DNA of 64,000 bases, taken from positions 124,001 to 188,000 of the forward strand of contig NZ_JADPKY010000030.1 of the NCBI RefSeq assembly GCF_023074185.1, given 5' to 3'. The notes under the pieces were generated by a model. It saw nothing but the letters and a program-made list of their open reading frames with translations. It did no database searches and was not told the DNA's origin. Position numbers and translations under genes: made by a program. Below are positions 16,836 through 26,220 of this stretch, one piece after another (within the stretch, counting starts at the first letter, position 1; each line of letters begins with the position of its first letter). This DNA comes from Bradyrhizobium sp. 132 (GTDB taxonomy: Bacteria; Pseudomonadota; Alphaproteobacteria; Rhizobiales; Xanthobacteraceae).

Positions 16836-19645
16836 TGGGACTGCCGCTCGCCTTCACCGAACCGCTGCTCCTGATTGGCCTCGTTAGCCTCCCGGTGCTG
16901 TGGTGGCTGCTGCGCGTGATGCCGCCACGGCCGCGCCGCATCGAGTTTCCGCCGACGCGCCTGTTGTTCGACATCGCACCGCGCGAAGAGACGCCCTCAC
17001 GGACGCCGTGGTGGCTGACCGCATTGCGGCTCCTGGCAGCGGCCCTCGTCATTTTCGCCGCCGCCGGCCCGATCTGGAATCCGCAAACAGGCATCGCCGC
17101 CAGCAAGGCGCCGCTGATGATCATGTTCGACGACGGCTGGAGTGCGGCATCGAACTGGGACATCCGGATCAGGGCCGCCGACGAGCTGATCGCCAATGCC
17201 GAGAACGACCGCCGCGCGATTGCGCTGGCGCCGCTGTCCGAGCCGAACCGCGATATCACCCTGATGCCGGCGGGCGCCGCGCGCGTGGCGCTGCGGCAGC
17301 TCACGCCGAAGCCCTATTCGATCGACCGCGTCGAGACCCTGACCGCAATCGATCGCTTCCTGAAAGCGACCGGCGACTGCGAGATCGCCTGGCTTTCTGA
17401 CGGCGTCGACACCGGTCGCGGCGAGGAATTCGTGGCTGGCCTCGGCAAGAGCATCGGCGACCGCAGCCTGACCGTGTTCGAAGGCGGCACCTCCTCGCCG
17501 CTGGCTCTGGTCGCGGCCGAGAACGCCGCCGCCAGGATGACGGTCAAGGTACTGCGCACCGACAGCGGCATTGCCATCGGCACCGTGCGCGCGCTGGACC
17601 AGAAGGCCTCGCCGATCGGAGAAGCGCGTTATTCGTTCGGTCCGCAGGACAAGGAAACCGAAGCGGCGTTCGATCTGCCGGTCGAGCTGCGCAACGACAT
17701 CACACGGCTTGAAATTGCCGGTGAGCGCTCCGCCGGCGCGGTGCAGCTGCTCGACAAGCGCTGGCGCCGCCGCGCCATCGGCATCGTCTCGGGCGCGAGC
17801 AGCGAAACGGCGCAGCCGCTGCTGGCGCCGACCTTCTATCTCACCCGCGCGCTGGCGCCGTTCGCCGACGTGCGGCTCGCCGACAAGGGCGCGCCGCAGC
17901 AGGGCATCACGCAGTTCCTCGACCAGAAGCTGCCGATGATCATCCTTGCCGATGTCGGCACCATCGCCCCTGAAATCCGCGAGCGTCTCAATGCCTGGAT
18001 CAACCAGGGCGGCGTGCTGGTGCGGTTCGCCGGTCCGCGGCTGGCGCAGGCCGAAGACGATCTCGTGCCGGTCAAGCTTCGCAAGGGCGGCCGGACTCTC
18101 GGCGGCAGCCTGACCTGGGAAAAGCCGCAACATCTGGCCTCGTTCGCGGCGGACGGTCCGTTTGCCGGCGTCGTGGTCCCCAAGGACGTCACCATAAACC
18201 GCCAGGTGCTGGCCGAGCCCGACGCCGTGCTCGCCACCAAGAGCTGGGCATCGCTGGAAGACGGCACGCCGCTGGTGACCGGTGAGCATCGCGGCAAGGG
18301 CGTGGTCAGCCTGTTCCACGTCAGCGCCGACATGCGCTGGTCGGATCTGCCGATGTCCGGCACCTTCGTCGAAATCCTGCGGCGTGTCGTCGACATGTCC
18401 GGCTATACTGCCAAGCCCGGCGCCGGGGTTGCCACTGAGGCGACTGCCGAGACGGTGGCGCCGCTGCACATCCTCGACGGCTTCGGAGCCTTCGGCCCGC
18501 CGCCCGCCGCCGCAAAGCCGCTGCCCGCGGATTATCGCGACCGCGCCACACCCGATCATCCGCCGGGCTTCTATGGTCCGGCAGAAGGACCGCTCGCCGT
18601 GAACACGCTTGCCAGCGCCGACCGTATCGCAGCCCTGAACACCGCGAGCCTGCGCGCCCGGCACGCCACCTACACCAATGCCGAGCCGCGCGACTTGCGC
18701 GGCTGGCTACTGTCGACGGCGCTCGCGCTGTTCCTGATCGACGCCATCATCGTCGCGGTGCTCGGCGGCGGCCTCGCCGCGCTGCTGCGCCGCCGCGCCG
18801 CGCCCGCGATGATCGTCTTCGGACTGGCGCTCGCAGGCTTCGTGGCGCTCGTGCCGACGCCGTCGCACGCGGACAGCGCGTCCGACGAGTTCGCGATGAA
18901 GGCGGTGTCGCAGACCCGCCTCGCCTATGTCGTGACCGGCAATGCCGACGTCGATTCCATCGTCAAGGCCGGCCTGTCCGGACTGACGCTGTTCCTGGCG
19001 CAGCGCACCGCGCTCGAGGCCGGCGATCCCGTCGGCATCGATCCGGCGCGCGACGAACTCGCCTTCTTCCCGCTGATCTACTGGCCGATCGTGCCCGGCG
19101 CGCCCAAGCCGCCGCAGGACGCCATCAACAAGATCGACGCCTACATGAAGCAGGGCGGCACCGTGCTGTTCGATACCCGCGACGCGGTCGAAGCACCGCC
19201 CGGCGCAAACGGCGCCGCGCAGACCCCCGCCATGCAGACGCTCCGCGAAATCCTGTCCTCGCTCGACGTGCCCGAGCTCGAGCCGGTGCCGCGCGAGCAC
19301 GTGCTGACCAAGACCTTCTATCTCCTGCGCGACTTCCCCGGCCGCTTCAACACCGGCCAGACCTGGGTCGAGACCTTGCCGCGCGAAGACGACGACGACA
19401 GCGCGCAGCGGCCGGCACGCGGCGGCGACGGCGTCTCGCCGATCATCATCACCTCGAACGACCTCGCCGGCGCCTGGGCCGTTCGGCCCGACGGCCAGGC
19501 CATGCTGCCGGTGACCGGCGGCGACCCCCGCCAGCGCGAATTCGCCTACCGCGCCGGCGCCAACATCGTGATGTACACGCTGACCGGCAACTACAAGGCC
19601 GACCAGGTGCACGCACCGGCGTTGATTGAACGGCTGGGGCAATAA
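16832..19645 (+). CDS. BatA-like N-terminal, DUF4159 C-terminal membrane protein
   Basis: This 937-residue protein opens with an N-terminal membrane hairpin of the aerotolerance/BatA type (FTEPLLLIGLVSLPVLWWLL, then LRLLAAALVIFAAAGPIW). A long periplasmic-like region follows, then another pair of spans near residues 630-680, then a C-terminal DUF4159 domain (starting near FAMKAVSQTRLAYVVTGNAD). DUF4159 has a class I amidotransferase-like fold (IYWPIVPG, GTVLFDTRD). It overlaps the DUF58 gene by four bases. The function of these MoxR-linked proteins is not settled; assembly or quality control of envelope complexes is a common suggestion. Confidence 0.88.
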   Translation: MMGLPLAFTEPLLLIGLVSLPVLWWLLRVMPPRPRRIEFPPTRLLFDIAPREETPSRTPWWLTALRLLAAALVIFAAAGPIWNPQTGIAASKAPLMIMFDDGWSAASNWDIRIRAADELIANAENDRRAIALAPLSEPNRDITLMPAGAARVALRQLTPKPYSIDRVETLTAIDRFLKATGDCEIAWLSDGVDTGRGEEFVAGLGKSIGDRSLTVFEGGTSSPLALVAAENAAARMTVKVLRTDSGIAIGTVRALDQKASPIGEARYSFGPQDKETEAAFDLPVELRNDITRLEIAGERSAGAVQLLDKRWRRRAIGIVSGASSETAQPLLAPTFYLTRALAPFADVRLADKGAPQQGITQFLDQKLPMIILADVGTIAPEIRERLNAWINQGGVLVRFAGPRLAQAEDDLVPVKLRKGGRTLGGSLTWEKPQHLASFAADGPFAGVVVPKDVTINRQVLAEPDAVLATKSWASLEDGTPLVTGEHRGKGVVSLFHVSADMRWSDLPMSGTFVEILRRVVDMSGYTAKPGAGVATEATAETVAPLHILDGFGAFGPPPAAAKPLPADYRDRATPDHPPGFYGPAEGPLAVNTLASADRIAALNTASLRARHATYTNAEPRDLRGWLLSTALALFLIDAIIVAVLGGGLAALLRRRAAPAMIVFGLALAGFVALVPTPSHADSASDEFAMKAVSQTRLAYVVTGNADVDSIVKAGLSGLTLFLAQRTALEAGDPVGIDPARDELAFFPLIYWPIVPGAPKPPQDAINKIDAYMKQGGTVLFDTRDAVEAPPGANGAAQTPAMQTLREILSSLDVPELEPVPREHVLTKTFYLLRDFPGRFNTGQTWVETLPREDDDDSAQRPARGGDGVSPIIITSNDLAGAWAVRPDGQAMLPVTGGDPRQREFAYRAGANIVMYTLTGNYKADQVHAPALIERLGQ

Positions 19646-19690
19646 GCATGATCCGGAAAAGTGGGAACCGGTTTTCCGAAGAGGTCATGC
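19646..19690. repeat. Dispersed palindromic repeat (GCATGATC...GGTCATGC type)
   Basis: A 45-base imperfect palindrome starts GCATGATCCGGAAAA and ends TTTTCCGAAGAGGTCATGC, with arms pairing around GGGAACC-GGTT. It sits in the 67-base gap between the DUF4159 and VWA-like genes. The same consensus occurs at many intergenic places in Bradyrhizobium and Rhodopseudomonas genomes, from general knowledge. It may fold in the mRNA and lower downstream expression. Confidence 0.8.
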
Positions 19691-19712
19691 TCACAATGAA
19701 TAGAAGTGCGAC

Positions 19713-21776
19713 ATGAATTACGGCATCGCGTTTACGCCGCTTGTTCCGGCAATCGTCCTGTGGCTCGCACTGGCCGCGATCGTCGTCATCGCGCTCGTGC
19801 TGCTGCTGGCGCGTGCGCGCGGCGCTGCCGTGCGCGTGGCCGCGCTGGTGCTGTTCCTGCTGGCGCTCGCCAATCCCTCCTTCACCCGCGAGGACCGCGA
19901 TCCCCTCACCTCGGTCGCAGCAGTCGTCGTCGACAAGAGCCCGAGCCAGAACTTCGGCAATCGCAATCGGGAGGCCGCGCAGGCGCAGGAGGCGCTGGTC
20001 GACAGCCTGAAGAAGATCAAGGGACTCGAGGTCCGCGTCGTCGACGCCGGACAGGCCGACGGCGAGACCGACGGCACCAAGCTGTTCGGCGCGCTGGCCT
20101 CGGCACTTGCCGACGTGCCGGTCGACCGCGTCGCCGGCGCCTTCCTGATCACCGACGGCCGCGTCCACGACATTCCGGCCAACGCCGCCGGGCTCGGCTT
20201 CCAGGCGCCGGTTCACGCGCTGATCACCGGACAGAAAGACGAGCGCGACCGCCGCATCGCGATCCTGGCGGCGCCGCGCTTCGGCATCGTCGGGCAGCCC
20301 CAGACCATCACCTACCGCCTCGACGACCAGGGCGTCAGCGGCGAGCGCGCCAAGGTCACGGTCCGCAGGGACGGCGAGGTCATCAACGAGCGCACCCTGG
20401 GAAGCGGCCAGGCCGCAAGCGTGGACGTCGACATCAAGCATGCCGGGCCGAACATCGTCGAGATCGAGGCCTCGCCGCTCGAACGGGAATTGACGCCGGT
20501 GAACAACCGCGCCGTCGTCGCCATCGACGGTGTGCGCGACAAGCTGCGCGTGCTGCTGGTCTCGGGCGAGCCGCATTCCGGCGAGCGCACCTGGCGCAAT
20601 TTGCTCAAGTCCGACGCCAGCGTCGATCTCGTCCACTTCACCATTCTGCGTCCGCCGGAGAAGCAGGACGGCACACCGATCAACGAATTGTCGCTGATCG
20701 CGTTTCCGACCCGCGAGCTGTTCCAGCAGAAGATCAACGAATTCCAGTTGATCATCTTCGACCGCTATGCCCGCCAGGGCGTGCTGCCGATCGCCTATTT
20801 CGACAACATCGCACGCTACGTTCGCGGCGGCGGCGCGGTGCTGGTCTCGGCCGGCCCCGACTACGCCTCCAACACCAGCATCTGGCGCACGCCGCTGGAT
20901 TCGGTGCTGCCCGCCGAACCGGTCGGGGTGACGGAAAAGCCGTTCTACGCGCATCTGTCCGACGTCGGCAAACGCCATCCCGTCACGCGCGGCCTCGAAG
21001 GCTCCGCCAGCGAGCCGCCGCACTGGAGCCGCTTCTTCCGCACTGTCGACACCCGCAATTCCGTCAACCCGCCGGTGATGACCGGCGCCGACGGCAAGCC
21101 GCTGCTGTTCCTGTCGCGTTTTGGCGAGGGCCGCGTCGCGCTGCTGCTCTCCGACCACATCTGGCTGTGGGCGCGCGGCTATGAAGGCGGCGGCCCGCAT
21201 CTCGATCTGTTGCGGCGCATGTCGCACTGGCTGATGAAGCAGCCCGATCTGGACGAGGAAGCGCTACGCCTGCAGGTGCAGGGCAAGAATCTCGTGGTGG
21301 TGCGCCAGACCATGGCGGACAGCGTCCAGCCGGTCAGCGTGACCTCGCCGTCGGGCGTGGCGCGCGACCTGACGCTTGCGCCCGGCGATCCCGGCGAATG
21401 GCGCGCCAGCCTGCCGGCGAGCGAACTCGGCCTGTGGCAGGCGACCGACGGCACGCTGAAGGCGCTGATCAATGTCGGTCCGACCAATCCGAAGGAGTTT
21501 TCGGAAGTCACCTCGACCACCGAGACCCTCAAGCCGCTGACGCAGGCCACGGGCGGCAACGCCGTGCGCGTGGTTGACGGCGCCAACGTCGAGCTGCCGC
21601 GCATCCTGCCGGTCCGCTCGGCGAGCGTCTTCCATGGCGACGGCTGGATGGGCGTGCGGATGCGCGACGCCAGCGTCGTGAAGGGCGTCGGCGTGCTGCC
21701 GATCTTCGCCGGCCTGATCGGGCTATTGCTGCTGCTCGGCGCCTTTGCCGCGACCTGGGTCCGCGAAGGGCGCTGA
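19713..21776 (+). CDS. VWA-like / glutamine amidotransferase-like membrane protein
   Basis: The 687-residue protein has two N-terminal membrane spans (residues about 5-50), then a VWA-like domain whose first strand reads VAAVVVDKSPSQ, containing the DxSxS metal-site core. A beta-sandwich-like region follows, then a class I amidotransferase-like domain near residues 270-490 (LLVSGEPHSGE, YVRGGGAVLVSAG, FGEGRVALLLSDHIW). A final span (VLPIFAGLIGLLLLLGAFAA) lies at the C-terminus. No catalytic cysteine was seen in the amidotransferase-like part, so it is likely non-enzymatic. It completes the MoxR cluster. Confidence 0.8.
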   Translation: MNYGIAFTPLVPAIVLWLALAAIVVIALVLLLARARGAAVRVAALVLFLLALANPSFTREDRDPLTSVAAVVVDKSPSQNFGNRNREAAQAQEALVDSLKKIKGLEVRVVDAGQADGETDGTKLFGALASALADVPVDRVAGAFLITDGRVHDIPANAAGLGFQAPVHALITGQKDERDRRIAILAAPRFGIVGQPQTITYRLDDQGVSGERAKVTVRRDGEVINERTLGSGQAASVDVDIKHAGPNIVEIEASPLERELTPVNNRAVVAIDGVRDKLRVLLVSGEPHSGERTWRNLLKSDASVDLVHFTILRPPEKQDGTPINELSLIAFPTRELFQQKINEFQLIIFDRYARQGVLPIAYFDNIARYVRGGGAVLVSAGPDYASNTSIWRTPLDSVLPAEPVGVTEKPFYAHLSDVGKRHPVTRGLEGSASEPPHWSRFFRTVDTRNSVNPPVMTGADGKPLLFLSRFGEGRVALLLSDHIWLWARGYEGGGPHLDLLRRMSHWLMKQPDLDEEALRLQVQGKNLVVVRQTMADSVQPVSVTSPSGVARDLTLAPGDPGEWRASLPASELGLWQATDGTLKALINVGPTNPKEFSEVTSTTETLKPLTQATGGNAVRVVDGANVELPRILPVRSASVFHGDGWMGVRMRDASVVKGVGVLPIFAGLIGLLLLLGAFAATWVREGR

Positions 21777-21861
21777 ACGTCCCGTTGCGCGAACGACACA
21801 TCAGCAATCCGCCCGAGCGGATCGGTGCGACTGCGGTTGACATCCGCTGACCGATCTGGCG

Positions 21862-21878
21862 ATGTTACATTATAACGT
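21862..21878. promoter_or_regulatory. Candidate Zur box
   Basis: The core GTTACATTATAAC at 21864-21876 is a near-palindrome: ten of its thirteen positions match its own reverse complement. It closely resembles the GTTATAnTATAAC type of site bound by Zur in alphaproteobacteria. It lies about 50 bases upstream of the DUF2946 gene, which precedes the TonB receptor. Zinc repression of both genes is inferred from this site. Confidence 0.5.
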
Positions 21879-21926
21879 CGCGGGATCAGGGGATGATGCC
21901 CTCGCGATGTGGGGTGGCGTTTTCAG

Positions 21927-22331
21927 ATGAAGTGGTTCCGGTCGAATATCAGGCACGGCGCCCGGCTCGCGATCCTCGCGATGCTGGTGCAGTTCGCGCT
22001 GACGTTCGGCCACAGCCATTGGTTCGCCCAGGCCGCTCCCCTCGCCCAGGCCTCGCTCCAGCAGACCGACAGCACCAACGGTGTCGCTTCGATCCACCGT
22101 GCCGCGGTCGAGAGGCAATCGCCGGCAGGTCCCGACCGGGAGCAGCCGGGCGAGGACAATTGCGCGATCTGCGCATTGGTCGCGATGGCGGGCACCGTCA
22201 TGTTCGCGGCGCCGCCTGTGCTGCTGCTGCCGCAGGCGATCGAGCTGCTCTATCGCACCACCGACGCTGAATTCAGCCATCTGAAGTCGGCCGGCTCGGC
22301 GTTCCAGCCGCGCGCCCCTCCCGCGTCCTGA
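21927..22331 (+). CDS. DUF2946-like exported protein
   Basis: The 134-residue protein has an N-terminal membrane or signal segment (LAILAMLVQFALTFGHSHWF) with a histidine pair. A polar linker follows, then the CAICALVAMAGTVMF segment, which matches the DUF2946 family of small membrane-associated proteins often encoded beside metal-related TonB receptors. The ATG at 21927 begins MKWFRSNIRHGAR; a GTG eighteen bases upstream is possible. It is followed by the TonB receptor and preceded by the Zur-like palindrome, so a role in metal handling is a reasonable inference. The cysteine pair and histidines could bind metal. Confidence 0.7.
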   Translation: MKWFRSNIRHGARLAILAMLVQFALTFGHSHWFAQAAPLAQASLQQTDSTNGVASIHRAAVERQSPAGPDREQPGEDNCAICALVAMAGTVMFAAPPVLLLPQAIELLYRTTDAEFSHLKSAGSAFQPRAPPAS

Positions 22332-22479
22332 CTCCAGACATCACGTGATCACGTCTGGGCTCGCCGAAAGTCGGCGGATGCCCGGGAGCAGTTGAAGTCG
22401 AATTCCGTCGCGCAGCGACGGCAGGCCGCCTCCGATCAACACACGAATATGCGGACGGCGCCTGACTGGAATCAGAACC

Positions 22480-24846
22480 ATGTCATTTGAATTGCGGCGC
22501 GCGCAGCGCCTTGGCGGAGCAAGCCTGCTCCTGCTCGGCGCCGCCGCCACCCCGGCGCTGGCTCAGGACAAGCCGGCGTCTACCGAAATCCCCGCCGTCA
22601 CCGTGACGGCTCCGAGCCCCATCGTGCGCAGGGCGGTGGTGCCGACCCGCAACCCGGGCCGCGCCACGCGAACCGCGCGGGCACGCAGCCACGAACGCGC
22701 GGCGGACGCCACGCCGGCAGCCTCCACGCCCGCCGCACCTCAGCAGGGCGTGCTGCCGATCGTGACCAACCAGTTCGCCACCGTCACAGTCGTGCCGAAC
22801 GAGGAGATCCGCCGCGAAGGCGGCGGTCAGCTCGGCGATCTCCTGTTCTCCAAGCCGGGCATCACCGGCTCGAGCTTCGCGCCCGGCGCCTCCAGCCGGC
22901 CGATCATCCGGGGTCTCGACGTCAACCGCGTCGGCATCGTCGAGAACGGCACCAATGCCGGTGGTGCCTCCGACCTCGGCGAGGATCACTTCGTCCCGAT
23001 TGATCCGCTGGCGACCAACCAGGTCGAGGTGGTGCGCGGGCCGGCCGCGCTGCGCTATGGCTCGACCTCGATCGGTGGCGTCGTCAGCGCCACCAACAAC
23101 CGGATTCCGGATGCGCTGCCGAACTGCGGTGCCCAGCCGTTCCAGAGTTTCGGCCTGCCGGTCAAGGCGCCGCTCGCCGGCGCCGCGACGTCGCTTTGCG
23201 TCACCGCCGAAACGCGCAGCGCGTTCAGCTCGGTCGATCGCGGCGTCGAGAGCGGCGTGCTGCTCGACACCGGGGGCGGCAATTACGCCTTCCATGCTGA
23301 CGTCTACGGCCGCAACACCACCGATTACAGCATCCCGAGCTACCCGTACCTCGCCGACCAGACGCGCTCCATCGCCAACGGGCGCCAGCCCAATTCGGCG
23401 ACGCGCTCGGACGGCGGCTCGATCGGCGGCTCCTACTTCTTCCAGGGCGGCTATATCGGTGCGGCGATCACGCAGAACGACGCGCTCTACCACATCCCCG
23501 GCATCGACGGCGCCGACCACAACACCCGGATCGACGCTCACCAGACCAAGATCAACGTCAAGGGCGAGTACCATCCCGACGCTGCGGCGATCGAAATCGT
23601 TCGCTTCTGGGCCGGCGCGACCGACTACCGGCACAACGAGATCGGCCTTGCCGATCCCGCCGACCCCAACACCGACGGCGTGCGGCAGACCTTCACCAAC
23701 AAGGAGCAGGAGATCCGCACCGAGGTGCAGCTGATGCCGTTCAACGCCCGTTTTGCCGAGGTGACGACCGCGTTCGGCTTCCAGGCGGGCCACCAGGAGC
23801 TGACGGCGCCAAGCCCGGACGATCCGGGCGCGCTGTTCAACGGGTTGTGGGACCCGAACCGAAACTACCGCGTCGCGGGTTACGTCTTCAACGAGTTCAA
23901 GTTCAGCGAACAGACCAGGGCGCAGATCGCGGGCCGGATCGAACATGTCGAACTGCACGGGTCCACGCCCGATTTCCCCGCAGACTTCCTGCCCGACGGG
24001 TCACCGCAAACAAGCATCGTCCACAATCCGTCGTTCACGCCGAAGAGCGGCAGCATCGGCCTGTTGCAGGACCTGCCGGGCGGCATGGTCGGCAGCATCA
24101 CCGCACAATATGTCGAGCGCGCGCCGAAGCCGGCCGAATTGTTCTCGCGCGGTGGCCATGATGCGACCGCGACCTTCGACATCGGCAATCCGAACCTCAC
24201 GATCGAGACCGCGAAGTCCGTCGAAATCGGCTTGCGCAAGGCGACCGGACCGTTCCGGTTCGAGGCGACCGCCTTTTACACGCATTTCGACAATTTCATC
24301 TATCGCCGCCTCACCGGCGTGATGTGCGACGGCGACTTTGCCTCCTGCGGCACGCCCGGTGCCGAGCTGAACCTGGCGGTCTATTCGCAGCGGAATGCCA
24401 ACTTCCGCGGCGGCGAATTCCAGTCGCAGTTCGATGTCGGTGCATTCCAGGGCGGCATCTGGGGCATCGAGAACCAGTTCGACGTCGTGCGTGCCACCTT
24501 CACCGACGGCACCAACGTGCCGCGGATTCCGCCGCTGAGACTGGGCGGCGGCGTGTTCTGGCGCGACGACAATTGGTTGATGCGCGTCAATTTGCTGCAC
24601 GCTTTCGCGCAGAACAACGTCGCTGTGATCGCGGAGACGCCGACATCGGGCTACAATTTGCTGAAGGCCGAGGTCACCTACAAGACCAAGCTCAACCCGA
24701 ATGCATTCGGCGCGCGCGAGATGCTGGTCGGCCTCGTCGGCAACAATCTGTTGAACGAGAACATCCGCAACTCGGTATCCTACACCAAGGACGAGGTCTT
24801 GATGCCCGGCATCGGCGTCAGGGCGTTCGCCAACTTCAAGTTCTAA
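22480..24846 (+). CDS. TonB-dependent outer membrane receptor, possibly zinc (ZnuD-like)
   Basis: This 788-residue protein has a signal peptide ending near ALAQ, a TonB-box-like PAVTVTAPSP, a plug domain (GGGQLGDLLFSKPGITG, RPIIRGLDVNRVGIVENG, EVVRGPAALRYGS) and a 22-strand-type barrel ending in phenylalanine (RAFANFKF). The plug segments resemble the ZnuD/zinc-type receptors more than siderophore receptors, and a Zur-box-like site lies upstream of the preceding gene. An alternative ligand such as copper, cobalamin or a siderophore cannot be excluded. The N-terminal region between the signal peptide and plug is unusually long and Ala/Pro/Arg-rich. Confidence 0.88.
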   Translation: MSFELRRAQRLGGASLLLLGAAATPALAQDKPASTEIPAVTVTAPSPIVRRAVVPTRNPGRATRTARARSHERAADATPAASTPAAPQQGVLPIVTNQFATVTVVPNEEIRREGGGQLGDLLFSKPGITGSSFAPGASSRPIIRGLDVNRVGIVENGTNAGGASDLGEDHFVPIDPLATNQVEVVRGPAALRYGSTSIGGVVSATNNRIPDALPNCGAQPFQSFGLPVKAPLAGAATSLCVTAETRSAFSSVDRGVESGVLLDTGGGNYAFHADVYGRNTTDYSIPSYPYLADQTRSIANGRQPNSATRSDGGSIGGSYFFQGGYIGAAITQNDALYHIPGIDGADHNTRIDAHQTKINVKGEYHPDAAAIEIVRFWAGATDYRHNEIGLADPADPNTDGVRQTFTNKEQEIRTEVQLMPFNARFAEVTTAFGFQAGHQELTAPSPDDPGALFNGLWDPNRNYRVAGYVFNEFKFSEQTRAQIAGRIEHVELHGSTPDFPADFLPDGSPQTSIVHNPSFTPKSGSIGLLQDLPGGMVGSITAQYVERAPKPAELFSRGGHDATATFDIGNPNLTIETAKSVEIGLRKATGPFRFEATAFYTHFDNFIYRRLTGVMCDGDFASCGTPGAELNLAVYSQRNANFRGGEFQSQFDVGAFQGGIWGIENQFDVVRATFTDGTNVPRIPPLRLGGGVFWRDDNWLMRVNLLHAFAQNNVAVIAETPTSGYNLLKAEVTYKTKLNPNAFGAREMLVGLVGNNLLNENIRNSVSYTKDEVLMPGIGVRAFANFKF

Positions 24847-24862
24847 AAGGCTGCCTCGAACC

Positions 24863-24981
24863 CGTCATTGCGAGGAGCCTTGCGACGAAGCAATCCAGAC
24901 TGCCTATGCGGTAAGATTCTGGATTGCTTAGCTTCCGCCTTCGCTCTCGAGCTTCGGCGGACAAGCCGCTCGCAATGACGG
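24863..24981. repeat. Dispersed palindromic repeat, family A, copy 1
   Basis: The element begins CGTCATTGCGAGGAGCC and ends CCGCTCGCAATGACGG, with inner arms CAATCCAGA and TCTGGATTG, so it is a long interrupted palindrome. A second copy lies at 41600-41685. This GTCATTGCGAG...CTCGCAATGAC family is abundant in Bradyrhizobium and Rhodopseudomonas intergenic DNA. It separates the TonB receptor from a convergent gene. Confidence 0.85.
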
Positions 24982-25026
24982 AGTATGAGGCGTGGCCGCG
25001 CCGAAAGCGCGATAGCTAACCTGAAT

Positions 25027-26193
25027 TCATCGCGCTTTGGCTAACGCGGCCGCTCCAGGGGCATCCTCTGCCGCTTCCTGGAACAGGACGGCAAACAGCA
25101 GGCTCCACAGTGTCAGGAGGGAAATGGGGATCGTGTAATATGGCGTCGCGATCGGATAGGTGAAGAAGAAGGCGAGATTGAGCGCCAGATTGGTCATCGT
25201 GAGCTGCGCGACACGGCGAGTGCCATTCGCCTGCCGCAACAGCCAGATCGAGCCTGCAATTCCGATGACGATCAGCAAGCTCTGGAGCGGGTCGGCAAGA
25301 TAGTCCCGGACCACTGCGAACGAAAAATCCAGCGGCCTGACATCGGGGTTGTTGCCGTAGGTCGACGCGAACGGACTGCCGGCGTTGACGGCGTAATAGA
25401 GGATGGTCGGTATCACGCCGGCCAGCAACGCGACGCCGAACACGGCCCCCTGCAAAAACCGGGACATCGTCCGTTCCGCAAGGAACATGACGAGGAGAAA
25501 CAGGCTGTAGCCGGACGCCAGGAAGAGGTTGGCCAATCGGAAATCGACGGTCAATCCGAGCAGGAAACCGATTGGCGCCAGCAGCCAGATCCTCGGTTGG
25601 GATCGCGGGCTCGCCAGCCATCGCGCCGTGAGACATCCCGCGAGCGCGCACACGACGACGGTCGGGGCCATCGAATAGCTCGCCTTGACCGGATTGACCA
25701 TCAGGTAGATCGCAAGACAGCCGAACGTCCCGGCCATCAGGACCGATCTCGTGCTGCGCGCAAGCGAAAGAGCAAATAGCGCGAAGCCGAGCACGATGAT
25801 GGTCGCCAGCATGTACATGGGCACGACCTGGTGCCCTGGCGGAAACAACGCCAACACGAGGCCGACACCCGGCGGGTATTGAATGACGACCTTCCCCGTG
25901 GCCGGCATCAAGTTGTGACAGGGCGCGGCGGTCGTATCGGCCCAGTTCGGGTAGCCGATCGCCTTCAGCTTTGCTTTTTGATAGCCATCATCGTCGCGGG
26001 TGAGGCTGGTGTCGAAGCCCTCCACCAGCCCAAACCTCTGGAACAGATGCGCCTGCCGCAGGTAGCAGATGTCGTCATAGACGCCGCGATCCTCATTCCA
26101 TCGCAACATCGTCCAGAAATGGCCAACCAGCACCGCGAGAAACAAGACGGCGAAGACGGCTTTGCTGGTATGGATTTTCTTCATCGGGATCAT
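25027..26193 (-). CDS. Polytopic membrane protein, GT-C-like
   Basis: The 388-residue protein has about nine hydrophobic segments. After the first span, an acidic loop carries DDICYLRQAHL followed by IQYPPGVGLVLALFPP, which resembles the first luminal loop of GT-C glycosyltransferases such as the ArnT/mannosyltransferase group. No named family could be assigned with confidence. It is the last gene of a reverse group with a methyltransferase, an acetyltransferase, a dolichol-phosphate-mannose-synthase-like GT2 and a NUDIX hydrolase, a context that would fit lipid-linked sugar transfer. Start may alternatively be three codons later. Confidence 0.6.
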   Translation of the reverse strand: MIPMKKIHTSKAVFAVLFLAVLVGHFWTMLRWNEDRGVYDDICYLRQAHLFQRFGLVEGFDTSLTRDDDGYQKAKLKAIGYPNWADTTAAPCHNLMPATGKVVIQYPPGVGLVLALFPPGHQVVPMYMLATIIVLGFALFALSLARSTRSVLMAGTFGCLAIYLMVNPVKASYSMAPTVVVCALAGCLTARWLASPRSQPRIWLLAPIGFLLGLTVDFRLANLFLASGYSLFLLVMFLAERTMSRFLQGAVFGVALLAGVIPTILYYAVNAGSPFASTYGNNPDVRPLDFSFAVVRDYLADPLQSLLIVIGIAGSIWLLRQANGTRRVAQLTMTNLALNLAFFFTYPIATPYYTIPISLLTLWSLLFAVLFQEAAEDAPGAAALAKAR

Positions 26194-26220
26194 GATGCGG
26201 CGGGCGGCGCCGGCGCTGCT

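Noticed and set aside
16997..18664. 555-codon minus-strand frame over the DUF4159 gene
   Set aside because: It is the mirror of a strongly coding plus-strand gene and shows no motif, ribosome site or membrane pattern of its own.
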